34,448 nucleotides of DNA, from NCBI GenBank assembly GCA_012729435.1, contig JAAYDD010000304.1:1-34448 (forward strand), read 5' to 3'. A program made the position numbers and the translations under genes. Source of the DNA: Desulfobulbus sp. (lineage in GTDB: Bacteria > Desulfobacterota > Desulfobulbia > Desulfobulbales > Desulfobulbaceae). Of this stretch, positions 27,246-34,448 are shown piece by piece. The notes beneath the pieces are model-generated. The model saw only the letters and a list, made by a program, of their open reading frames with translations. It ran no database searches and had not been told where the DNA came from. Position 1 is the stretch's first letter. Every line of letters begins with the position of its first letter.

Positions 27246-28217
27246 ATGGATACAACTGTCATGCAAACACTGCTGAAAGAGGGGGCGGAACTCCACCTGG
27301 CGGGCAGGCTTGCCGATGCAGAACGCTGTTACCGGCAGGCGCTGGAGATTGACGACTCAAGCGCCGTTGCCCATAACAACCTTGCCTTCCTCCTTATGCA
27401 GCGCCGGGAGTTTGCGGAGGCCGAGCAGGAGTACCGTCGGGCCATAGAACTGAGCCCCGCCTATGCCACGGCCTACACTAACCTCGGCCAGGCCTACCTG
27501 CTCATGCAGCGCTGGGATGAGGCAGAAGAATACCTGACAAGAGCAACGGAACTTGATGCCGATGCATTTCATGCCTATGAAAGCCTTGCCAAACTCGCCA
27601 TGGTTTACGGAGACAGCAACCGTGCCGTCTCGTACTGGGAAGAGGCCAACCGCATTCGACCCGTCCGGGAAAATCTGGTCAATCTGGCCCACTGCCTTGT
27701 GCAGCAGCGCCGGCTTGATGAGGCAAGGGATGTGCTGATCCGGGCGGCGGACAGCGATGACGAGGATGCCCGGCTCCATGCGCTGTTCGGGATTATCGCC
27801 TTTGCCCAATACGACTTCGGTTCTGCCATAAGACACTTTAAACGGGCTCTGGGCATTGAGCCGGAAAATACTGAAACCCGTCACAACCTGGCCATGGCCT
27901 ATCTCAAAACAGGACAGAGTGAAGAGGCTGTCATGGAACTGCGCCGCATTCTTCTTCTGATGCCGGATCATGTTGAGGCCCGCAACAATCTGGCCGTCAT
28001 TGAGCTTGCTGCCGGTGAGCCGGATTCGGCCCTCGAGCATTTCAACCTGATCCTTGAACAGGCGCCGGACAACACGAAAGCACTCTATTACAAAGGTGTT
28101 GTTTTGCTGCAACAGGGGAAGACAGAGGCAGCCCGGGCACTTCTGGAGAAAATAACCCGCACGACACCGAACGAATATCAGTCTCAAGCAGCTGAACTGC
28201 TCAGCACACTTGTATGA
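27246..28217 (+). CDS. TPR-repeat protein
   Basis: 323 aa with tandem 34-residue repeats (LADAERCYRQALEIDDSSAVAHNNLAFLLMQRREFAEAEQEYRRAIELSPAYATAYTNLGQAYLLMQRWDEAEEYL...). Confidence 0.95.
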   Translation: MDTTVMQTLLKEGAELHLAGRLADAERCYRQALEIDDSSAVAHNNLAFLLMQRREFAEAEQEYRRAIELSPAYATAYTNLGQAYLLMQRWDEAEEYLTRATELDADAFHAYESLAKLAMVYGDSNRAVSYWEEANRIRPVRENLVNLAHCLVQQRRLDEARDVLIRAADSDDEDARLHALFGIIAFAQYDFGSAIRHFKRALGIEPENTETRHNLAMAYLKTGQSEEAVMELRRILLLMPDHVEARNNLAVIELAAGEPDSALEHFNLILEQAPDNTKALYYKGVVLLQQGKTEAARALLEKITRTTPNEYQSQAAELLSTLV

Positions 28218-28516
28218 GGAATGTCATGAAACGGATCAAACGCCCTATTCAGAGGCAACAGTACGACAAACCGCAGCAACCCTTCTTTATCCCGGAAAGC
28301 AGTCGCGTGCAACGGGCGGAGGAGCGGCCGTTTTTCCAGAGACAGGCAAAGACTGAGGAAAACGAAGAACAGGTGCAGACCATCCACAAGGCCGAAGAGG
28401 AGGAAAAGAACGAGACAGTGCAGGCGGCAGCTGATGCAGAGGAGAAGAAAGAGAGTATGCCGGTTATGCGGCAGACCGAAGGACCGGAAGACAGGGAACA
28501 ACCCGGAAAGCAGTAA
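28214..28516 (+). CDS. Small highly charged protein with leader-like FF motifs (100 aa; possible internal start at 28226)
   Basis: ATGA overlap with the TPR stop indicates coupling; MKRIKRPIQRQQYDKPQQPFFIPESSRVQRAEERPFFQRQAKTEENEEQ... followed by a Glu/Lys/Gln-rich, apparently disordered tail. Confidence 0.75.
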   Translation: MRNVMKRIKRPIQRQQYDKPQQPFFIPESSRVQRAEERPFFQRQAKTEENEEQVQTIHKAEEEEKNETVQAAADAEEKKESMPVMRQTEGPEDREQPGKQ

Positions 28517-28543
28517 AAATCTCACGTTTTTTTGAACGATCCC

Positions 28544-29896
28544 ATGACGTCCTCCGGAAAAAACGCCCTGGCCATCGGCCAGTACCTCAAATTCCTGGCC
28601 GACATGCTCCGACAACGGTTACACGGGTACTTTGAGGCACATGAAAACCCAGCAAGGTTCGACGACATCAAAAGACTCGTCTCTGTCAGGGATGATTCCG
28701 AACTCTCGATCTTTATCCGGGAACACGGACTGATACCGGAAGAGATCGTTGTCCTCCTGCTGGCACTTGCTCCCCATGTACGCCCCGAATTTTTCGACAC
28801 CATACTCAACAAGGAACTTGCCCAGGCCGGTGATTTCCCACAGATCGGCGGGACCCGCGGTAAACAGTCCCGCGGTTTTCTGCCCACCGGTGAAACCGCA
28901 CTCTTCCTCCTTGCCGGCGACAGTCTTCACCGTCGTTTTGAACTGCAGCATATCTTTCACCCTGAACACCTGTTTGCCCAGAAAAATATCCTCTGGCTGA
29001 ACGAACCCGAACCGGGTGAACCGCTGTTAAGCGGCCGGATCGTCATAGCGCGTGACTACCTTGAGCTCTTCATCCACGGGAGATTCCTGCGGCCGAGACT
29101 GTCCATGGACTTTCCTGCGGAATACATCTCCACCGAACTGAGTGAAGAAGAACTCGTGTTACCGGAGACAACCTGGCGGCAACTCAACGAGCTTGAGCAC
29201 TGGATCCGCTGGCAGGAGGTCATGATGCAGGGATGGCACATGCAACGGTGGCTGAGACCCGGTTACCGGGCGCTGTTTCATGGTCCATCCGGAACCGGGA
29301 AAACACTTGCCGCGCTCATTCTCGGAAAAAAAACCGGTAAGGACGTCTTTCGTATTGACCTGTCGATGGTGGTCTCGAAATTCATCGGCGAGACGGAAAA
29401 GAATCTGTCCCAGCTCTTTGAACGGGCGCGAAGCAAGGACTGGATTCTCTTCTTTGATGAGGCGGATGCTCTGTTCGGTAAACGCACAGACGTCCGTGAC
29501 GCTCATGACAAGTATGCCAACCAGGAGGTTGCCTATCTGCTCCAGCGGATTGAAAGCCATGACGGCCTGGTGATTCTTGCCTCCAACTTCAAGGCAAACA
29601 TCGATGAAGCCTTTCTACGCCGTTTTCAATCCGTCGTCTACTTCCCTCTTCCGGGTCCGGAGGAGCGGTATGCCATCTGGCAGAAGGTCATGCCGCAGCA
29701 CAAGGATATACGAACTCCGGAACCAAAGGAGCTCCTCACAATCGCCAAAAAGTACGAACTGACCGGTGCCAACATCGTCAACATTGTTCAGTTCTGCTGT
29801 CTTTCCGCTCTGGCGGCCCATGAAACAGAGATCACACTTGATCACATCAAAAACGGTATTGAACGGGAGTTTCAAAAAGAAGGAAAGGTTTTTTAA
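28544..29896 (+). CDS. AAA+ ATPase (Pvc15-like eCIS assembly ATPase)
   Basis: ORF track opens at TTG 28532; ATG at 28544 in frame. Walker A GPSGTGKT, Walker B ILFFDEADALFGKR, sensor ILASNFKANIDEAFLRRF. Confidence 0.93.
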   Translation: MTSSGKNALAIGQYLKFLADMLRQRLHGYFEAHENPARFDDIKRLVSVRDDSELSIFIREHGLIPEEIVVLLLALAPHVRPEFFDTILNKELAQAGDFPQIGGTRGKQSRGFLPTGETALFLLAGDSLHRRFELQHIFHPEHLFAQKNILWLNEPEPGEPLLSGRIVIARDYLELFIHGRFLRPRLSMDFPAEYISTELSEEELVLPETTWRQLNELEHWIRWQEVMMQGWHMQRWLRPGYRALFHGPSGTGKTLAALILGKKTGKDVFRIDLSMVVSKFIGETEKNLSQLFERARSKDWILFFDEADALFGKRTDVRDAHDKYANQEVAYLLQRIESHDGLVILASNFKANIDEAFLRRFQSVVYFPLPGPEERYAIWQKVMPQHKDIRTPEPKELLTIAKKYELTGANIVNIVQFCCLSALAAHETEITLDHIKNGIEREFQKEGKVF

Positions 29897-29995
29897 TCAG
29901 GTACTTTGCAAGAGTGGGATATGCCGTACCGACTGCGCCGGCGGGTTATCCGTGATCAGCATGCGTGGATGCAGGCGGCGGTAAACACTTTCTTC

Positions 29996-30673
29996 TCAAC
30001 TGCTCAGCAGAGTATGCACCTTCTCCCGCAGCACCGGGATGACCTCAGCTTCAAACCACGGGTTTCGCTTCAGCCAGCCGCTGTTGCGCCACGAAGGATG
30101 CGGCAGCACCAGATGGGACATTCGTTCATCCGCCTCATATATCTCCCGCCAGCCGCGAACTGTCTCGTGCACACTTTGCCTGATAAGACGAGACGGCAAT
30201 GAGAGATGCCGCAAGTGCCACTGCTGGGCATGTCTGCCGACCAAAAGCAGAAGTTCAAGTCTGGGAAGCCAGGTGAAAAGGGCCGCGCGCCAGGCCAGCG
30301 CACACTCACGCCTTGGCGGCAGGTCACTGCCGCGGGCATTCAGACCGGGAAAACAGAACCCCATGGGGAGGATAGCAATGCGGGCGGCATCATAAAACGC
30401 CTCCTCATCAATCCCCATCCACTGCCGCAGGCGAACACCGGACGGGTCGGCAAAGGGAAGCCCGCGGGCATGAGCCCGGATACCGGGGGCCTGACCCGCG
30501 ATACAGATACGGGCCGTGGCCGACACCTGCACTATCGGCCGGGGTTCATGATCCAGCGGCCGGCCATACTGCGGCGCGTCCCGACAGATCCGGCACCGGC
30601 GCACCGCCGTAACGAGGGTATCAAGTGAAGACCATGAATCCCGACAGACCGGGACCCGGGGGGTGTTGCTCAT
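29996..30673 (-). CDS. Uracil-DNA glycosylase superfamily protein
   Basis: 225 aa; CRICRDAP...RICIAGQAPGIRAHARGLPFADPSGVRLRQWMGI...ILPMGFCFPG...LLLVGRHAQQWHL...VLPHPSWRN. Confidence 0.88.
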   Translation of the reverse strand: MSNTPRVPVCRDSWSSLDTLVTAVRRCRICRDAPQYGRPLDHEPRPIVQVSATARICIAGQAPGIRAHARGLPFADPSGVRLRQWMGIDEEAFYDAARIAILPMGFCFPGLNARGSDLPPRRECALAWRAALFTWLPRLELLLLVGRHAQQWHLRHLSLPSRLIRQSVHETVRGWREIYEADERMSHLVLPHPSWRNSGWLKRNPWFEAEVIPVLREKVHTLLSS

Positions 30674-31251
30674 CAGACGGCCGCCCCCTCTTTCACCGGC
30701 AGCGCCGCCTGCCCGGCTGGATCAACGGGATAGACCACTGACCCATCCTTCCGGATCACGGCACCATCGGTCAGTCGGGCGGGGACAACGTTTCCCGGCC
30801 CCATAATATGAAAGACTCTCTGTCCGTTTGCAAGAAGGTAGTCGGCCACGATACGCCGATGACAGCGCCACCAGAGGACTTCTGCACACATGACCGCACA
30901 ACATCTGGTGCGACCCGTCTGTATCAGACGGGACAACCCCTGTTGAAACGACTCTGACAGGGCGTAATCGGCATAGCGATGAAAAGCAGCATTGCGCCAC
31001 TTGCCATTCAGCTCCGGCGGCACATCCTTGCTCCTGCCGCGAAACCCGCCCAGTTCGGTGATCTGCTGATACTCGATACCGGCAGCATGCAACGCCGGAG
31101 CCAAAGAAACGGCATTGAACTGACTGTTTGCCCGTGAACGTGTTATTTTGCGGATATCCACCACGCATCTGACATCGTGCTCACGCAACAGGATGATAAA
31201 ATCAGCAGTGCTCCGATTCGAATGACCGATGGTAAAGAAGATCGCTGTCAC
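30673..31251 (-). CDS. DUF488 family protein
   Basis: 192 aa; FFTIGHSNRSTADFIILLREHDVRCVVDIRK...RSRANSQFN...LGGFRGRSK...CCAVMCAEVLWWRCHRRIVADYL...HIM. Confidence 0.92.
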   Translation of the reverse strand: MTAIFFTIGHSNRSTADFIILLREHDVRCVVDIRKITRSRANSQFNAVSLAPALHAAGIEYQQITELGGFRGRSKDVPPELNGKWRNAAFHRYADYALSESFQQGLSRLIQTGRTRCCAVMCAEVLWWRCHRRIVADYLLANGQRVFHIMGPGNVVPARLTDGAVIRKDGSVVYPVDPAGQAALPVKEGAAV

Positions 31252-31286
31252 AGCCGGCTGCTCCTGATCACGCTGTGCCGGGGATC

Positions 31287-31502
31287 CTAGATGCGTTGAA
31301 GAACACGTCCCTTATGAGCCGCCACATGATTGGTCTTGTCGCTTTTGATCTCGTATTGGGGATCCTGTGGTGAGGCGTGGTGCGTATATCCCTTGAAGAG
31401 AGAATCTTCTGTATGGCAGGCAATGATGGTACCTGTCACCCAGCCCGCCTCGGAGTTCCACCTCACATGGTCACCAACTTTGAACAGCGTGCTCATCTTC
31501 AT
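31287..31502 (-). CDS. Small DUF2945/HVA1 TUDOR-like protein
   Basis: 71 aa; FKVGDHVRWNSEAGWVTGTIIACHTEDSLFKGYTHHASPQDPQYEIKSDKTNHVAAHKGRVLQRI. Confidence 0.85.
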   Translation of the reverse strand: MKMSTLFKVGDHVRWNSEAGWVTGTIIACHTEDSLFKGYTHHASPQDPQYEIKSDKTNHVAAHKGRVLQRI

Positions 31503-31640
31503 TCCTCCTCTTCGTTCTGAAGCTGAACAGCGATACTTATCCGCCGGATCGGACGCATTGCCGGCCGGTGCTTCTCAGATCACCGGCAGCAGCAAAACAC
31601 GGCGAACCTCACCGCCATCTGCAGCGGCGGCCGTCGTCTT

Positions 31641-33221
31641 TCAGCTCCGGGCCCTTGCCGCACTCGTTGTAAAAGACATCATCATACCTGTATCTTCATG
31701 CTCCAGAAGATGACAGTGGGCCATGTACATGCGCTCCGGTGGTGCCTGATGCTTAAATCGGACCAGAATGACACTTTCGCCGCCCTGTACCAGAACCGTG
31801 TCTTTCAGTCCCCTCCTATGGGGTGGAGGCATACGGTTGTTCTCCTGCAGTATCCTGAACTGACATCCATGGACATGAAAGGGGTGCAACATCATGTCGG
31901 AGCCGTTGATGATCCACTTCTCGTACTGCCCCACTTTCACATCAAACGACGAATAGTTCATGGTGAACGGCCGGCCGTTGATCATGTTGCTCGTCCAGAT
32001 ATCACCACCGCCTCCACCCATCATTCCCCGGCCCATCATGCCACGACCGCCTCTCATCATACCACGACCCATCATACCGCCGCCCATCATCGGTCCCATA
32101 CTACCGCCGAAACGATCACCCAACTCACGCATCCCCTGCATCATCAGCCAATGATCCATGGAAAGATCAATATAACGGATGGGCAGATGCTGATGAGCGG
32201 GAATGGCGGGAAGTTTCACCAGGGTTCTGGGCATGCTCCTGTGACCGGGCCTGCTGTCCGGCTGTAAACGAAGGACAGGCACCGCCTGATCAAAGGGAGG
32301 GATATTCATACCCGGCTGGCGAACCGGCAGGGAAAGCAGGTCAACAGCATGGCCGCTGCCGAGATCGATCAGCACTTCAAAACGCTCACCCATCAGCATG
32401 TCGAGCTGATGCACCTGCACAGGTGTTTCAAGGAAACCACCGTCACTGGCAATTACGTACATCGGCCTGTTATCGCTGCAGGCCAGACGCAGGGACCGAG
32501 CGTTGCAACCGTTGAGCAGGCGCAACCGCACCCAGCCCTTCGGCGCTTCATGGAGCGGATAAAAAGCCCCGTTGGTCAGCATAAGATCGCCAAACCAGCC
32601 CATGGTCGCGGTCATAACGTCCATTGTGTAGCTGATCTGAAACTTCTCATCCAGCCGTTTATCCTGAATAACGACGGGGATATCGTCCACACCGTAGTTT
32701 TTAGGGAGATCAAACGCATCACTGTGCTCATCTTCCACAATGATCATACCGGCCAAGCCCATGGCAACCTGAAATCCGGTTCGCTGATGCGGGTGCGGAT
32801 GATACCAGCAGGTAGCGGCCGGCTGATCAACATGGATGGTCGGTTTCCACAGCCCTCCCGCCGGTATCATGGCCTGCGGGCCACCGTCGGCTGTACCGGG
32901 CACCTCAAGACCGTGCCAGTGTAAAGCGGTTGATTCCGGCAGTCTGTTCTGCACATGCATGGTGACAAGCTCACCTTTTCGCAGTGCAAGTGTGGGCCCA
33001 AGAATACCTCCGTTGTATCCCCAGGTCTTCACCTTTCTGTCAAACCATTCTGTCTGCCCTTCCTGAGCCGTTAGAAAGAGCTGACCGTTTTCCGGACGCA
33101 AGAGAGGAGCTATGGGTAATACCCGTGTCGTCCCGGCTGCAACAGCCATGAGCTGAGGAAAAGGTAGACCGGAACTCAGAGCAGTCAGTCCAAGCATCTT
33201 GATAAAATCACGTCTTTTCAT
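31641..33221 (-). CDS. Multicopper oxidase (CueO/CopA-like), Tat-exported, with Met/Gly-rich insert
   Basis: Start taken at ATG 33221 (MKRRDFIKMLGLTALSSGLPFPQLM twin-arginine-like signal). Copper motifs TALHWHGLEVPG, CWYHPHPHQRTGFQ, LHPFHVHGCQF, HCHLLEHEDTGMM. Insert GGSMGPMMGGGMMGRGMMRGGRGMMGRGMMGGGGGD. Confidence 0.95.
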   Translation of the reverse strand: MKRRDFIKMLGLTALSSGLPFPQLMAVAAGTTRVLPIAPLLRPENGQLFLTAQEGQTEWFDRKVKTWGYNGGILGPTLALRKGELVTMHVQNRLPESTALHWHGLEVPGTADGGPQAMIPAGGLWKPTIHVDQPAATCWYHPHPHQRTGFQVAMGLAGMIIVEDEHSDAFDLPKNYGVDDIPVVIQDKRLDEKFQISYTMDVMTATMGWFGDLMLTNGAFYPLHEAPKGWVRLRLLNGCNARSLRLACSDNRPMYVIASDGGFLETPVQVHQLDMLMGERFEVLIDLGSGHAVDLLSLPVRQPGMNIPPFDQAVPVLRLQPDSRPGHRSMPRTLVKLPAIPAHQHLPIRYIDLSMDHWLMMQGMRELGDRFGGSMGPMMGGGMMGRGMMRGGRGMMGRGMMGGGGGDIWTSNMINGRPFTMNYSSFDVKVGQYEKWIINGSDMMLHPFHVHGCQFRILQENNRMPPPHRRGLKDTVLVQGGESVILVRFKHQAPPERMYMAHCHLLEHEDTGMMMSFTTSAARARS

Positions 33222-33845
33222 ACATGGCTCCATTGCGGTTGCAGATAAGGTGAAAAAAGGACCGGCTGATTCAAAAGCGATGCGCCTGCCCTCCTCTGTA
33301 CGGCTGTCACGGTCGTACTCTCCTGTGTTGCACGATCCGTTCTGTTCCTACACGGTATGCACTGATCACTGATCACGCAAATGAACCGGATCCGGCACAA
33401 CAGTGATCTCTATCTGTCATATGTATGAGACAAACAGCCAGGAGAGTGTGCTGACGCCGGTTCATGGCATATTCCCTGTCGCGCTCCATCGTTTTATCCG
33501 AGCACCCCCTCAAAGAAGCCATGACAACAGCAGAGAACCCGCCTCCGGGCAGGACGGTCTTATCAGAACCGTCAATGAACACGGGATTGCAAAATTAACA
33601 AGGGTGTCCAGGACTTTACCCCGTTGCCCGGGAACAGCCGGGATGAGCCCGGACGGCTGCGAGAAAACAACCGTCACCCTGCTGCAAAAAAGAACTGAAA
33701 AACAGTACACCTTCACAGCCGGTCCATCGCAAGGCTGACAACAAACGGCAAGATGGTTTCCGGAGCAGTCAGGTGCCGCAAGAGAGCAGGATCAGAAAAA
33801 TTTCTGCTGGATCTCAGCAGAATAGAAACAGATCGTCACTTTTGA

Positions 33846-33868
33846 CAATGACAACGCTCTTGTCATTG
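33846..33868. repeat. Perfect inverted repeat caatgacaa-cgctc-ttgtcattg
   Basis: 9-bp perfect arms, 5-nt loop, in apparently non-coding DNA; no flanking T tract on either strand. Confidence 0.6.
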
Positions 33869-34448
33869 CTGAATGAGGGCGTCACAGCATGCCCTTTCTT
33901 CGCTGGAAAGATGCCCCCAACCTTCAGAAGAGCTGAGACTACTCAGGCTTGACCTGCTCTTTCTGTTCAGAAAGGACCTTCTGGTTTCCGGATGCTGTTT
34001 CATCAGCATCCTGATCAATCCGGCAGTAATCACTCGTACTGTCCATGCCGGTATGCCCGTGCCAACGATCATCAGCCCAATCCATCTCTTGAATATTGTT
34101 CATTCCTTACCACCAGTCAGTTTGATATTTCTCCTCTGCCGAAACAAACTGCAGGTTCGGCGACCGATAGAACAGCATAAAGAGGCAGTCAAAATCACAG
34201 ACCGCTCAGTACACTGAAAAAACCGCCCGGCATCCGTTTTTCACCCAGATCCCGTCGCGATCCCATCCCCAATTTTCACCATAACGGCAACGGGTTGCAG
34301 AAAACTGCCGCTCAATTTGAACCTGCCTCCGGTGTACAGGGGCCGGACAATAATTCGGACGGTTTCCCCAGGATTCACAGGTGATTCTCTGCGGAACACG
34401 GCGATGCCGGCGTTCCTCACGAAAATGGTTCCTCTCCTCAACATACCG

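Noticed and set aside
1776-29896. Interpretation as T6SS or a contractile prophage
   Set aside because: No TssJLM membrane complex, TssB/C two-protein sheath, capsid, terminase, portal or lysis genes; DUF4255, DUF5908, CIS tape measure, AAA+ ATPase and DUF4157 together point to eCIS.
29906-30202. 98-aa + ORF after the ATPase
   Set aside because: Mostly antisense to the UDG-family gene 3' end; no domain recognised.
31960-32154. Pro/Ile-rich + ORF (PPPPIIPRPIMPRPP...) opposite the multicopper oxidase
   Set aside because: Product of reading the Met/Gly-rich repeat on the wrong strand.
33863-34444. Small - strand ORFs of 67-69 aa near the right edge
   Set aside because: No family resemblance, low-complexity Ser/Arg content and no clear RBS; not supported as genes.
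1-34448. CRISPR arrays, tRNA/rRNA genes, transposases or integrases
   Set aside because: None seen by eye in the sequence or ORF track.

Overview
The dominant feature is a near-complete extracellular contractile injection system (eCIS; Afp/PVC-like) locus on the + strand, about 1.78-29.9 kb. It encodes: DUF4255 cap/terminator-like protein, an unknown 403-aa protein, two sheaths, two tubes, a small DUF5908-type protein missed by the ORF track, a LysM-like tube/baseplate connector, VgrG-like spike, PAAR tip, gp25-like protein, two large baseplate proteins, an unassigned 1307-aa protein in the position where PVC/Afp loci carry the tail fibre, a CIS tape-measure-type protein, a 1340-aa candidate effector, a TPR protein, a 100-aa charged protein with effector-leader-like motifs, and an AAA+ ATPase. 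The candidate effector has an eCIS-cargo-like leader, a CHAP/NlpC-like Cys-His module, a DUF4157 eCIS core domain with HELTH, an HNH-like motif and a ~650-aa repetitive beta-rich C-terminus. Left flank: the N-terminus of a TonB-dependent receptor (- strand, running off the window) preceded by a cobalamin riboswitch and an intrinsic terminator, then crcB (+). Right flank (- strand): uracil-DNA-glycosylase-family protein, DUF488 protein, small DUF2945-like protein and a Tat-exported multicopper oxidase with a Met/Gly-rich insert. Assignments come from reading motifs by eye; no database searches were run. The last ~1 kb (33.4-34.4 kb) has no coding region I can support.
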